Source of the DNA: Arthrobacter sp. ok362
GTDB taxonomy: Bacteria > Actinomycetota > Actinomycetes > Actinomycetales > Micrococcaceae
Direction: 5' to 3'
Assembly (NCBI RefSeq): GCF_900102785.1
Contig: NZ_FNGC01000003.1
Coordinates: 124,001-188,000 of the forward strand
Length of the DNA: 64,000 nucleotides
Shown in pieces: positions 51,410 to 60,894 of this stretch. The notes beneath the pieces are model-generated. The model had not been told where the DNA came from, did not search any database, and was given only the letters and a program-made list of their open reading frames with translations. Every line of letters starts with the position of its first letter. Position 1 is the stretch's first letter. The translations under genes and the position numbers were made by a program.

Positions 51410-52531
51410 GTGAAGATTCTGGTCATTGCCACCTGGTACCCGCATGAGGAAAACCCCGCCGAGGCGCCGTTCAACGCCGAGCATGTCGAAGCAATCCGCG
51501 GCCAGGGCCACCAAGTACGCGTGGTCCACGTGCGGCTCGGCACGGCACTGCCCATGCCCAGGGCCGCCAACGGCGAGTGGGAGGGCGTCCCGGTGCGGCG
51601 TCTGTTGGCGGACCCACGGCGTCCGGCAACCCTGCTGGCGTGCGAACGCCTGCTGGCCCGGGAGATGGCCTGGGCCGACCTGGTCCACACCATGGCTTTT
51701 TCCTCGATCCTGCTGGCGGTGCCGGCCTGGTCGGCCCGCACGTCTGTTGGCCGCGGAAGCCCATGGGTGCACACCGAGCACTGGAACGGCGTGGTGAACC
51801 CGGCCAGCGTCTCACCCCTGTGGGAAAAACTTTCCGGCTTGCGCCGCCTGCTGCGCTTCCCCCACGTGGTGACGGGGGTGACCACCCAGCTCTCCAGAGA
51901 AATGCAGCGCTTTGCCCGGCCGCATGCCGCCAGGGTGGTGCCCTGCGTGGTGAAGGGGAGGGGACCCGTTGCGCCGTCCGTGTTTGGCTCGCCGCTGTGG
52001 CTGGTCGCAGTGGGCGGACTCATTGCACGAAAGCGCCCACTGGCCGCCATTGAAACCATTGCCTGGCTGCGCGACCACGGAACGGACGCGCACCTGACCT
52101 GGGTGGGGGAAGGGCCCTTGCGGGCTGAGTGCGAGGCATTGGTGTCCAAGCTGGGCCTCGCGGATAGGGTCACCCTGGCAGGCTCTGTGCGACCGGCCGA
52201 GGTGGCGGAACACCTATCCGCGGCCGACCTGTTTTTCCTTCCAACAGCCCAGGAGAACTTCTTCACGTCCGCAGCGGAGGCGCTTGCCGCCGGCCGCCCG
52301 GTGGTGGCTACCCAGGTGGGCGGCTTCAGCGACTACGCCGACGCCTCCAACAGCAGGCTCGTAGAGGATGTCACCCCGGCGGTCTTGGGCCGGGCCGTCA
52401 TGGAAGCCGCAGACGCTTTCCGGACCGTGCCCGCTGAAGAAATTGCCGCGCCCATTCGGGCCAGGTTTGCACCCGGTGCCGTAGGCGCACTTTTCGACGA
52501 GGCCTATGCGGCCGCGATCGCCCGGGCCTAG
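51410..52531 (+). CDS. Glycosyltransferase family 4
   Basis: The 373-residue GT-B protein has KILVIATWYPHEENPAEAPFNAEHVEAI, a middle HTEHWNGVVNP and the donor-site segment FLPTAQENFFTSAAEALAAGRPVVATQVGG. The Glu-x7-Glu motif (ENFFTSAAE) is that of retaining GT4 enzymes. GTG 51410 follows AAGGA; the frame is open far upstream on the same strand but that stretch overlaps two certain genes in another frame. Confidence 0.85.
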   Translation: MKILVIATWYPHEENPAEAPFNAEHVEAIRGQGHQVRVVHVRLGTALPMPRAANGEWEGVPVRRLLADPRRPATLLACERLLAREMAWADLVHTMAFSSILLAVPAWSARTSVGRGSPWVHTEHWNGVVNPASVSPLWEKLSGLRRLLRFPHVVTGVTTQLSREMQRFARPHAARVVPCVVKGRGPVAPSVFGSPLWLVAVGGLIARKRPLAAIETIAWLRDHGTDAHLTWVGEGPLRAECEALVSKLGLADRVTLAGSVRPAEVAEHLSAADLFFLPTAQENFFTSAAEALAAGRPVVATQVGGFSDYADASNSRLVEDVTPAVLGRAVMEAADAFRTVPAEEIAAPIRARFAPGAVGALFDEAYAAAIARA

Positions 52532-52602
52532 CCCGAACGGATCATTTTCCTGGCACCTCCAGGCCCCAGAAACCGACGCAAAAAATTCCAAAGAGGACTA
52601 AC

Positions 52603-53832
52603 GTGACGACTCTTCGCAGGCTGGTTCTACTGACAAATCAATATCCCTATATGCAGGGCGACCATGTGTTCGTCGGCAGCGAAATCGCAGCCCTGGCGGC
52701 CCGCTTTGATGAGATTGAAGTCTTCAATTACACGCCAGGAGCGCCTGCGGGGGTGGCCGAACTGCCGCCGAACGTTGTCTACGGAGGAAATCTGTATGGA
52801 AGCGCCCGTTCGGCCAAGATCAAGGCATGCGGCTCCCCGTCCCTGTTGGCGCGGTCAATAGGAATCGCGGCACGGGAATTCCGGTCCGGGCGCCTGGCCG
52901 GACACGTCGGTCGTTTCCTTTCGGCGGCAGCCGTTGGAATGACCCTTGCCAACGATCCACGGCTCCGCCACTCCTTGTCGAAGCCGAACGCCGAGACGAG
53001 TGTCTACAGCTTTTGGGGCATGGGAGCAGGCCTGCTGGTCCCATGGTTGCCGCGGGGCATCAAGAGCGTGAGCCTCCGGCTTCACCGTTACGATCTCTAC
53101 GAAGAAGAATCCGGGTACCTGCCGTTCCGGCCCTCGTTGTTTGCGCGGGCGAATCGCATCCTGGCCATTTCGGAATCCGCCCGAAGCTACCTGCTCGAGA
53201 AATATCAGGGGGAACGGCTTGGGGGCAAGATAGTTGTGAGCCGGCTCGGAACAGCCAAACCGCTCGAGGCAGACGGTTCCCTGAGTGAGGGACCCGGGCG
53301 AACGATCGTCAGTTGTTCTAACTTGATCGCAGTCAAGCGCGTCGAACGGATTCTGGAATCACTGGAAGAACTACCTCTCGATTCCGACCTGACCTGGATC
53401 CATTTCGGCGGCGGGGTGTTGGAGGATGACTTGCGCCAACGTGCGGCCCGGATCGACCGTCCGGGACTGTCCATCGAAATTCGCGGGGCTACCCCGCACC
53501 CGCAAATCATGGAGTTTTACCGAACGCACCAGATTTCGGCATTCGTCAACGTGAGTGCGTCGGAGGGCCTGCCCGTGAGCATTATGGAAGCCATTTCGTA
53601 TGGCATTCCTGTGGTGGCGACGAACGTGGGTGGAACCGCTGAAATCGTTGGCAGCGACCTCAGCACGGGTGAACTTATCCCGGCCGGATTTACAGCGGAG
53701 GAATTAACTGACGCGCTCGCTAAGGTCATCGCCGCCGCACCGCAAAGCTATGATCCGCGAGCCACGTGGGCCCGGGACTACGATGCGGCAGTCAACGCCG
53801 AGTTTGCCGCTTCAGTCGTTGCAGGCCACTGA
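52603..53832 (+). CDS. Glycosyltransferase family 4
   Basis: The 409-residue GT-B protein begins LVLLTNQYPYMQGDHVFVGSEIAAL, similar to amylovoran/colanic-acid-type transferases (AmsK, WcaL), and has the retaining motif SEGLPVSIMEAISYGIPVVATNVGG. Codon use is less GC-biased than in neighbours (for example ATA, TTA and AGT codons appear), which hints at transfer. GTG start is set by AGAGGA 5 nt upstream. Convergent with the exporter gene, 12 nt between stops. Confidence 0.87.
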   Translation: MTTLRRLVLLTNQYPYMQGDHVFVGSEIAALAARFDEIEVFNYTPGAPAGVAELPPNVVYGGNLYGSARSAKIKACGSPSLLARSIGIAAREFRSGRLAGHVGRFLSAAAVGMTLANDPRLRHSLSKPNAETSVYSFWGMGAGLLVPWLPRGIKSVSLRLHRYDLYEEESGYLPFRPSLFARANRILAISESARSYLLEKYQGERLGGKIVVSRLGTAKPLEADGSLSEGPGRTIVSCSNLIAVKRVERILESLEELPLDSDLTWIHFGGGVLEDDLRQRAARIDRPGLSIEIRGATPHPQIMEFYRTHQISAFVNVSASEGLPVSIMEAISYGIPVVATNVGGTAEIVGSDLSTGELIPAGFTAEELTDALAKVIAAAPQSYDPRATWARDYDAAVNAEFAASVVAGH

Positions 53833-53844
53833 CGCGCGGGCACC

Positions 53845-55668
53845 TCACTTCAATCGAGGTTCGGATACCGTTTCTAAGGGGGTCAAACCCGCCAAGGCCG
53901 CCTGCTGGGCGAAACTTGGGTTGGCTGCAACGACTTCATCAAAGGTCCCCCTGGCCTCAATTGTGCCCTCGCTCATGTACAACACCTGCGCGTTATCACG
54001 GATGGTGGACAGCCGATGGGCGACCGATATGACTGTCACATCGCCCTGAAGTTCCTGGATGGCCGCGGCTACGGCGGCCTCAGTGGCCGTGTCCAGGGCG
54101 CTCGTGGCTTCGTCAAGCACGAGCACCAGCGGGTCCATGTAGAGCGCCCGGGCGATGCCGAGACGCTGGCGCTGGCCGCCGGAGAGCGATCCGCCACGCT
54201 CGCCAACCCGGCCGTGAATGCCCTCTGGGCGGGCCTCGATGGTTTCGAGCAATTGGGCCCGCTGCAACGAAAGCCGCACAAGGTCCTCATCGACATCCCC
54301 ACCCCAAGACAGGGCAACGTTCTGGGCCACGGTTCCGTCGAAAATCGCGACTTCCTGGGGTACATAGCCCACGCGCTTTCGCCATGCAGCCAGTACGTCT
54401 TCAAGCGGAACGCCATCGAGTGTCATGGTGCCGGTGGAGGGTACCAGCAGGCCCAGGAAGATGTCGATCAATGTCGACTTGCCGGCGCCGGACTGTCCCA
54501 CCACGCCGACCGAGGTCCCGAGGGGGATCTGCAGGTTGACATTGGTCACGGCGGGACTATTGGCTCCCGGGTAGGTAAATTCGACGTTGCGCAGCTCAAG
54601 GAGTTTAGGTTCACCGCTGATGGGGGTTTTCCCCAGTTTTTCGGCGTTGTTTCGGAAATCTTCGGCGTCACGAATGTCGGCCATGACAAGCTCCGTGTAG
54701 GGAAGCGTGGACTGCACCAGCGTCACCTGAGACTGGATGGTGGTGAGCGCAGGGACCATTTTGAACCCTGCCAGGGCGAAAATGGCCACCGACGTCATCG
54801 CCGCTCCGATGCCGCCGTTGAAGAATCCGACGGTTCCGATGAGCAGAAAGCCGCCGATGAGAGCCATGTCGATGACAAACTTCGGGACAGCCGCCAGGAA
54901 ACGAATATTGGACCGGGACCTTGCGGCCTTTTCGCGGCTCAAAAAGACAACGTTGCCAACTTCGTCGGCCTTGTCCTGCAGCGTGATCTCCTTTAGTGCC
55001 GCCAGCATCTCCGAAACAAGCGTCGACATCCGCATGGCCGAATCGCGGTTCACCCGGCCCGCCTCATAGGACTTCTTCGACAGGTAAAGATAGAGGAAGG
55101 CAGCGATGAGGCCCAGGTAAATGACCGTAATCAGTGCTGTCTGCCACGAGGCAGCGATCAAAATCACAAGAACGGATGCGAACGTCAATGCCTGGGACGG
55201 CAGCACAACTGCGGGAAACAACACGCCGGCAATGGTGTTGGCGATGCCGACGTCGATCATGCGCACCAATTCGGTGGTTGACCTGTTTTGGCGTGAGGTC
55301 CACGGGGCACGGATGTAGCTCTGAAAGAGGACAGTCCCAATCTCCAACTCGTAGTCGGCAAACTTTCGGGTGGACACCCACTGGAGCCAGATGTTCAAGA
55401 ACGACTTCAGGATCATCACGGCTGCCGAGCACACCAGAAGAAGCAGCCCGACGGTGTCCGAGATGGTGCCGAGAATTGGCAGGGTCATGGGGTTCCCAGT
55501 ACTTTGCGACTGCATGATCTGGTTCAGCACCAGCGCAAAGACGCCCAAGGCGCCCGCGTCAACAAGGACTAGCACCGATGACAACGTCGCGAACAACAGG
55601 AGGAATTTTCTCGCGTTGGTCGGCAAAAGCGGCAGCAGTTGGCCAAGAGTGCGTCGCAGGTTTTTCAA
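53845..55668 (-). CDS. ABC exporter with fused membrane and ATPase domains, PglK/MsbA-like
   Basis: The 607-residue half-transporter has six membrane helices in residues 20-320 and an ATPase domain with Walker A GQSGAGKST (about 389-397), Q-loop YVPQEV, signature [15 protein letters not shown] and Walker B VLVLDEATSALD. In a glycan locus this type (PglK) flips lipid-linked oligosaccharides. It would therefore be a second export route beside Wzm/Wzt. TTG start is indicated by CTGGAG 6 nt upstream. Lower GC than the left half of the window. Confidence 0.85.
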   Translation of the reverse strand: MKNLRRTLGQLLPLLPTNARKFLLLFATLSSVLVLVDAGALGVFALVLNQIMQSQSTGNPMTLPILGTISDTVGLLLLVCSAAVMILKSFLNIWLQWVSTRKFADYELEIGTVLFQSYIRAPWTSRQNRSTTELVRMIDVGIANTIAGVLFPAVVLPSQALTFASVLVILIAASWQTALITVIYLGLIAAFLYLYLSKKSYEAGRVNRDSAMRMSTLVSEMLAALKEITLQDKADEVGNVVFLSREKAARSRSNIRFLAAVPKFVIDMALIGGFLLIGTVGFFNGGIGAAMTSVAIFALAGFKMVPALTTIQSQVTLVQSTLPYTELVMADIRDAEDFRNNAEKLGKTPISGEPKLLELRNVEFTYPGANSPAVTNVNLQIPLGTSVGVVGQSGAGKSTLIDIFLGLLVPSTGTMTLDGVPLEDVLAAWRKRVGYVPQEVAIFDGTVAQNVALSWGGDVDEDLVRLSLQRAQLLETIEARPEGIHGRVGERGGSLSGGQRQRLGIARALYMDPLVLVLDEATSALDTATEAAVAAAIQELQGDVTVISVAHRLSTIRDNAQVLYMSEGTIEARGTFDEVVAANPSFAQQAALAGLTPLETVSEPRLK

Positions 55669-55825
55669 GTTTTACTCCAGAACTGCAGTGGAAGAATCCT
55701 TCCCATACTACGAGGGTTGCCTGGAGCATGCCTTACTCACGCGTTGCCTCCAGGTCTGCGGAGTTCGGGATCTGAACCCTGCGGACCAGGTGCTTGACGC
55801 TGGCAGGAGTGGGTGGAGTGCGACA

Positions 55826-56800
55826 ATGTATGGCATGAACAAGGAAATCCGGGTCACGCAACTCTTCGACTGCGCCGATGTCGGCAAGACCTTCGTCACA
55901 GAGGGGCAGCGGCAGGGCAAGCCGTGGAAGATCATTCAGGGCCCGTGGACCCGCGGCGGCACGAAAGCCGCTTACTACCGTTTCGTCCTGGAACAGGCGT
56001 CCGCCTACCCTCGGACCCAGCTGTGGCATGTGAACATGGGCGGCAGGGCCAAATGGGCGCGGGGCAGGTTTGCCCGGCCGTACGCGTTGACCCTCCACGG
56101 CACCGATATTCGGGAAAACTACTGGCAGGAGCAGCACCACGCCGCCATCAAGGCTGACGTCGACGGAGCCGGTCATGTCTGGTACGCCACCCCGGACAAT
56201 CGCGAAAAAGCGGAGCGCGCCAGGGCTGACGCGGAGTACATGCCTATTCCCGTAGACCTGGCCGAGCTCCCGAAGTGGGCGCCGGCTGACAAACCACGGG
56301 TGTTCTTCCCGTCACGATGGGACGCATCGAAGGGCGGCGATGCGTGGGTGCAGACGGCTGCCGATGTTGCGGCTTCCCTGGCCGGAATGGACGTTGACAT
56401 CGTCGGCTTGGACTGGGGGGACCGTGCGGCGGAGGTCGGCGCATTGGGTGTACAACTGCTGCCAAAGATGTCCAAGGCGGATTACCTTCGCGAAATGTCC
56501 CACGCCCACGTTGCCGTGGGACAGGTTGCGGGGATATTGGCCACCAGCGAACTGGAGGCCATGGGCATGGGCATCCCCACCATCTTTGCTGACCAGCATG
56601 CCGGCTATCCGTCCGACGTGGCCGCCGTTTCGGTTGCCCGGGCTGATGTGGGATCGGCCGTTCGCGAGGCGTTGGCCGATCCGCTCGCACTCTCTCGCAG
56701 GCTCGACAGCGTGAACTACATTCTCAACAACCACGGTCCGGCGGCACTGCTGCCACGGCTGGAAGCTGGCTACAAAAAAGTATTGGACGCCACACGGTGA
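55826..56800 (+). CDS. Glycosyltransferase-like protein (GT-B, family 4-like)
   Basis: The 324-residue protein has a short N-terminal domain with HVNMGGRAKWARGRFARPYALTLHGTDIRENYW and a donor domain with PRVFFPSRWDASKGGDAWV and GILATSELEAMGMGIPTIFAD. The Glu in ATSELEAMGMG sits where GT4 enzymes have their donor-binding Glu. ATG 55826 is set by GGTGGAG 6 nt upstream; a second ATG lies 9 nt inside. Shorter than usual GT4, so the N-terminal acceptor domain is reduced. Overlaps the next gene by GTGA. Confidence 0.75.
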   Translation: MYGMNKEIRVTQLFDCADVGKTFVTEGQRQGKPWKIIQGPWTRGGTKAAYYRFVLEQASAYPRTQLWHVNMGGRAKWARGRFARPYALTLHGTDIRENYWQEQHHAAIKADVDGAGHVWYATPDNREKAERARADAEYMPIPVDLAELPKWAPADKPRVFFPSRWDASKGGDAWVQTAADVAASLAGMDVDIVGLDWGDRAAEVGALGVQLLPKMSKADYLREMSHAHVAVGQVAGILATSELEAMGMGIPTIFADQHAGYPSDVAAVSVARADVGSAVREALADPLALSRRLDSVNYILNNHGPAALLPRLEAGYKKVLDATR

Positions 56801-58140
56801 ACCGGCCCCACCTTCTCTACATTTCCTTTGCCTTCCCGCCCAGCTCGGCTTCCTCGGTGTACCGGTGCACCGCGGTGGCCAACGGCTTTGCAGAAGCCGG
56901 ATGGGACGTAACGGTCCTCACGGTGGAAGCAGACATCTGGGCTGAAGTGACCGGCGCAGACAACCGCCTGTTGGACGCCGTTGATCCCCGAATCAAGGTG
57001 GTCCACGTGCCCGACGGCGGTTCGGAGGAACCAAACCGCCGTGACCTTCGGCGTTACTCGCGGCTCCGGATCGAGGCTCCCTATGTCTGGAAGGAACTCT
57101 TTCGGCGGCGCAGCCGCAAGGCGTTCCCCGAGGACTTTCATGCGTCGTGGTTTGCCCCTGCCAGCGAAGCCGTGCACCAAATTCACTGCGAGCACCGCGT
57201 TGACCTTGTCATGGCCTCGGCAGCGCCCTATGTGTCGTACAAAATAGCCCGCGAACTGGCCGATGTTCCCTACGTTCTGGACTACCGGGATGCGTGGTCT
57301 TTCAGCACGTTTACCGGGGCCGAGATCTTTCCCACCACGTCGGAGCGGGGCATTCTTGAACATGAATATCTGAGGGGGGCGCTCCAGACTTGGTTTGTGA
57401 ATGACCCCATTCGGGACGAATACGCCCGCAGGTACCCGGACACGACCGGAACAATGCGTGTGGTACCCAACGGCTTTGACCCGCAGCCGGGACATGCCCG
57501 TCCTGCGGCCAAAGCAACCAAAGAACCACGCATCGGCTACCTCGGCACCCTTCAATATACGGCCGTTCCCTTGGCCGAGTTCCTGGCGGGATGGGACGCA
57601 GCCTTTGGCGAGGAGGGTGCACAAACGGCGCACGCGGTGTTCCGCGGAAAGCTGAGCCCCACTGGGTTGGTGCCTGCAGACGTCCTGGAGATCTTCAATT
57701 CAGGCGTGCACCGCGGCCTGGCCTATGAAGGCCCCATCTCCAAGCGCGACGTCGCCACGTTCTATCAGAGCGTCGATGCGCTCCTGTTAATACTTCCGCC
57801 GGGTAAGTACGTGACGGGCGGAAAGACTGCGGAATACATTGCCACGGGGCTGCCTATTGTGTCTGTCCATGCGGCGGACAGCGCCGCTTCAACCATGCTC
57901 CGGGATTATCCGCTCTGGTTTGAAGCTCAAGATCTGACTCCAGCGGGCATCGCAGCCGCGTTGCTTGCCTGCGCCGACGAACTTGCCGACCCGGATCCGG
58001 CAAGGTGGGCCGCAGCCTGGGAATTCGGGCAGCAGTTTGAACGGTCCACCACCCTTCGTCCGGCGATCGCCGAACTACGCTCAGAACTCGACCAGCGGGT
58101 CGGACCGACCGCACTGCCCTCTGAGCGGAGCAAGCCGTGA
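56797..58140 (+). CDS. Glycosyltransferase family 4
   Basis: The 447-residue GT-B protein begins LLYISFAFPPSSASSVYRCTAVANGFAEAGWDVTVLT, a style seen in WbuB/FlcA-like transferases, with VLDYRDAWSF, VPNGFDP and KTAEYIATGLPIVSVHAADS. GTG start overlaps the previous stop and its own stop overlaps the next start (GTGA), so three genes form a tight unit. Confidence 0.85.
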   Translation: MNRPHLLYISFAFPPSSASSVYRCTAVANGFAEAGWDVTVLTVEADIWAEVTGADNRLLDAVDPRIKVVHVPDGGSEEPNRRDLRRYSRLRIEAPYVWKELFRRRSRKAFPEDFHASWFAPASEAVHQIHCEHRVDLVMASAAPYVSYKIARELADVPYVLDYRDAWSFSTFTGAEIFPTTSERGILEHEYLRGALQTWFVNDPIRDEYARRYPDTTGTMRVVPNGFDPQPGHARPAAKATKEPRIGYLGTLQYTAVPLAEFLAGWDAAFGEEGAQTAHAVFRGKLSPTGLVPADVLEIFNSGVHRGLAYEGPISKRDVATFYQSVDALLLILPPGKYVTGGKTAEYIATGLPIVSVHAADSAASTMLRDYPLWFEAQDLTPAGIAAALLACADELADPDPARWAAAWEFGQQFERSTTLRPAIAELRSELDQRVGPTALPSERSKP

Positions 58141-58625
58141 CAGAACCCATTCAACTCGCCATCCTCTTGGGCCGTGGCGAGCGCCCGGACATGGCCATTG
58201 ATGAACTGTGGCGTCGAGCCCAGTCGGCCGTGGCCAATCACGATGTCCCCGTCCATTGCGTCGCCGGGTATGCGCGACCGCCCCAAGCGGCGGGTACCGT
58301 TTGCCACGGCAACGTAGACGTCGTCGGGCTGGAGATCTCCGCCCCGGGCCGTTTCGGTGCCCTCGTGGATTCTCTCGCCGCCAAACCGGGACCATTGGGA
58401 ATCGCGGGCCGTCTAGTGAAATACAACCTGGCATCCCGCCGGGTGGCGCGCGCACTGAAGAAAGACCACCAATTAATGAACATTTTTTGCCAAGCCGACG
58501 TCATCGTCTCGGCGGATCCGGAGGCAGACCGGGCCGTGTGGATGCTGCGGCGGCGCACGAGTGCCCGTCTTATGCACGGACCCTTCGCCATGGCCAACGC
58601 GCTGTCCCAGGCTGCAAGGGATTGA
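58137..58625 (+). CDS. Unknown small protein of the glycan locus
   Basis: The 162-residue protein is coupled to the preceding transferase by GTGA. It has no signal or membrane segment, starts with IQLAILLGRGERPDMAID and has two Cys. The last third (FCQADVIVSADPEADRAVWMLRRRT) has the pattern of a Rossmann-type strand and turn. I cannot name a family. It may be a partner of the transferase or a reduced GT-B half. Its expression is supported by coupling and by GC codon bias. Confidence 0.55.
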   Translation: MTEPIQLAILLGRGERPDMAIDELWRRAQSAVANHDVPVHCVAGYARPPQAAGTVCHGNVDVVGLEISAPGRFGALVDSLAAKPGPLGIAGRLVKYNLASRRVARALKKDHQLMNIFCQADVIVSADPEADRAVWMLRRRTSARLMHGPFAMANALSQAARD

Positions 58626-58668
58626 GCTGCGCGGGGACCGCCGGCCCTCCTCGATGCTGGGCATATGG

Positions 58669-58674
58669 GATACT
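58669..58674 (+). promoter_or_regulatory. -10-like hexamer for a leaderless Dpm1-like mRNA
   Basis: GATACT ends exactly 6 nt before the GTG at 58681 and is preceded by an AT-rich CATATGG. No ribosome site precedes the GTG. Confidence 0.4.
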
Positions 58675-58680
58675 TTTGCG

Positions 58681-59346
58681 GTGAGTCGAACTTGGATAGT
58701 CATACCTATGTACAACGAGGCCTCCGTCGTCGGCGGGGTGATCGAGGGACTCCGCCAAGAGTTTCCGAACGTGGTGTGCGTCGATGACGGCAGCAGCGAT
58801 GGCTCGCAGGATGTGGCCAGGCAGGCCGGCGCGGTCGTGGTCCAGCACCCGGTCAACCTGGGCCAGGGTGCGGCACTTCAGACAGGTTTCGAGTATGCGC
58901 TGCAGGATCCCGAACTTGACTGCATCGTAACGTTCGACGCCGACGGTCAGCACCGGGTTGAGGACGCCAAGGCAATGGCTGACCGTGTGCGCACAGGCGA
59001 GGCCGACCTGGTTCTGGGCTCACGGTTCCTGGACGGCCGGACGAAACTTTCCCCGGCAAAGCGCCTGGTGCTGCGGACCGCAGCGATCCAGTCCCGGCTG
59101 GCGACCGGACTGGCGCTGACCGACGCGCACAATGGGCTGCGCGCCATCGGGCCGGAGGTCGCCCGCAAGATCCACCTCACGCAGAACAGGATGGCGCACG
59201 CCTCGGAGTTGATCCACCAGGTGTCCGAGATCAGCCCGCGCTGGGTGGAGCACCCCGTTGAGATCATCTACACCGATTACTCAAAGGCCAAAGGCCAGTC
59301 CCTGCTGAACTCCGTCAACATCATCGCTGACCTTCTGTTTAGGTGA
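58681..59346 (+). CDS. Polyprenyl-phosphate glycosyltransferase, Dpm1/GtrB-like (GT2)
   Basis: It would charge a polyprenyl phosphate with one sugar on the inner face of the membrane. The 221-residue protein is a single GT-A domain: WIVIPMYNEASVVGGVI, VVCVDDGSSDGSQDVA, NLGQGAALQTGFEYAL, FDADGQH, and no membrane helices. GTG 58681 gives the exact family N-terminus; an ATG at 58654 is the alternative. The next gene encodes a DUF2304 protein, the usual small membrane partner of such soluble synthases. Confidence 0.87.
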   Translation: MSRTWIVIPMYNEASVVGGVIEGLRQEFPNVVCVDDGSSDGSQDVARQAGAVVVQHPVNLGQGAALQTGFEYALQDPELDCIVTFDADGQHRVEDAKAMADRVRTGEADLVLGSRFLDGRTKLSPAKRLVLRTAAIQSRLATGLALTDAHNGLRAIGPEVARKIHLTQNRMAHASELIHQVSEISPRWVEHPVEIIYTDYSKAKGQSLLNSVNIIADLLFR

Positions 59347-59350
59347 GAAA

Positions 59351-59749
59351 TTGCAGATCATAGTCCAAATAGTTCTCGTACTGGCCGTCATCGTCGTCTC
59401 CCTCGCGCTCATGCGGGGCGGCTCAAATGCCCGACACCTGGCCATCCGCCGCATCATGCTGGTGATTTTCGCGGTTGTGGCCGCATTGTCGATTTTCTTT
59501 CCCGAGCTGCTGACCATGCTCGCCCGTTCCCTGGGCATTGGCCGTGGCACCGATCTTGTCCTCTACGGCCTGATCGTCAGCTTCATGGTTTTTATGGCCA
59601 CGACCTACCAGCGCTTCCGGCACATGGAGACAACGCTCACCCAACTTTCGCGGCGCATCGCCATTGACGAAACCCCCCGCCCCTGGCTCAAGGATGCGCC
59701 GCAGACCAATTCGGCATTGTTCTCGGAACGGATGCGGGAGACCGAGTGA
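59351..59749 (+). CDS. DUF2304 family membrane protein
   Basis: The 132-residue protein has three membrane helices (QIIVQIVLVLAVIVVSLALM; IMLVIFAVVAALSIFF; LVLYGLIVSFMVFMATTYQ) and a hydrophilic tail. DUF2304 proteins occur next to Dpm1-like GT2 genes and probably anchor them or help flip the product. TTG start is set by AGGTGAG, which overlaps the end of the GT2 gene. Its stop overlaps the acyltransferase start by GTGA. Confidence 0.82.
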   Translation: MQIIVQIVLVLAVIVVSLALMRGGSNARHLAIRRIMLVIFAVVAALSIFFPELLTMLARSLGIGRGTDLVLYGLIVSFMVFMATTYQRFRHMETTLTQLSRRIAIDETPRPWLKDAPQTNSALFSERMRETE

Positions 59750-60837
59750 CGGTTCTCAGGTCACGCCCGGAAGATAGCGCGGCTGTCGCTTCGCCCCGCG
59801 ACTATTCACTGGACATCCTGAGAATTCTTAGTATTTGCGGCGTGGTGGCCATTCACGTCTTCGGGCTACGGGTGGGGGCGGATCCCCAAGCTGGCCGCGG
59901 CTGGTGGGCTGCCGTTGCCATTGACATTGGCTTCATATGGGTGGTGCCGGTGTTTGTCATGATTTCTGGCGCCCTTCTGCTCGGCTCCCGCCAGGTAGAA
60001 GAGGCCCCGGCCGCGTTTTACCGCAAGCGCGCGGTCCGTTTGGTGCCGGCACTCATCTTTTGGAACGCCGTCTATTTGGTTGGCGTGCGGATCTGGATGA
60101 GACAGGAACACCTGTCCACCGCTCGGGTGCTGCAACTGCTCTATGACGGTTCCGTTTTCACGCAACTGTACTTTCTGTGGCTCATTTTGGGCCTGTATGC
60201 CATTGCACCCGTGCTGGCAGGATTCATCCGTGGCAGGGGCAGCCGGCGTGCTTTTGCCACCGCCGGCATTCTGCTTGTCATGACGGTGCTGGCGTTCATG
60301 GTGCCCGGCGTTCTCGCGCATTTCGGTGTTAACCGGCCAATACCTCTGAACATCTTTACGTACTGGATGCCATACGTCGGTTACTTTGCCGCGGGGTATG
60401 CCCTGCGCAAGGTTCGGCTCAGGGGCCTGCGGCTTGCTTCAGCGTCGGTGTTGACGGCCGCATTGATCGCCTTCACCGTCTGGCACTTCGGGCACCGGGG
60501 CGTCCTGCCGGTCGCGGACATGCTGGTTTCCATTTCGTATCTGGGCGCGGGGGTGGCACTGGCAGCGCTCGGTGTTTTCGTCGTCGGGCTGTCCCTCGCC
60601 GAGTTCATCAAAGTACCCCGCCGGGGTGGGGCTTTGCTGGGGACCCTCTCCAACGCCTCCTTTGGTGTGTTTCTGGTGCACTTGGTTGTCTTCGAAGCGA
60701 TTCGGCTCAATGTCCCCGCCGTCCTCGGCGCGAAGTCATTTATGGCGGTCGCCGCGGCCTATGTGGTCACCCTGACGGCCAGCTTTGCCATTTCGTGGCT
60801 TGCTTCAAAGACGCCGCTCCTTCGCAGGGTGTTTTAG
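59746..60837 (+). CDS. Acyltransferase 3 family membrane protein
   Basis: The 363-residue protein has about ten membrane helices and the family's N-terminal pattern SLDILRILSICGVVAIHVF with conserved His, then FIWVVPVFVMISGALLL and AFYRKRAVRLVPALIFWNAVY. Such proteins add acetyl or other acyl groups to surface sugars. GTG start overlaps the DUF2304 stop. It ends the operon that began at 58681. Confidence 0.88.
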   Translation: MTVLRSRPEDSAAVASPRDYSLDILRILSICGVVAIHVFGLRVGADPQAGRGWWAAVAIDIGFIWVVPVFVMISGALLLGSRQVEEAPAAFYRKRAVRLVPALIFWNAVYLVGVRIWMRQEHLSTARVLQLLYDGSVFTQLYFLWLILGLYAIAPVLAGFIRGRGSRRAFATAGILLVMTVLAFMVPGVLAHFGVNRPIPLNIFTYWMPYVGYFAAGYALRKVRLRGLRLASASVLTAALIAFTVWHFGHRGVLPVADMLVSISYLGAGVALAALGVFVVGLSLAEFIKVPRRGGALLGTLSNASFGVFLVHLVVFEAIRLNVPAVLGAKSFMAVAAAYVVTLTASFAISWLASKTPLLRRVF

Positions 60838-60881
60838 CCGCTGCAGCTGCAGCTTAGGTCCGGGTGCCGCCCTCGATCGGG

Positions 60882-60887
60882 AATAAT
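60882..60887 (+). promoter_or_regulatory. -10-like hexamer near a glycosyltransferase start
   Basis: AATAAT lies 7 nt before the ATG at 60895. An AGGGG between could also serve as a ribosome site if the start of transcription is further up. Confidence 0.35.
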
Positions 60888-60894
60888 AGGGGAC

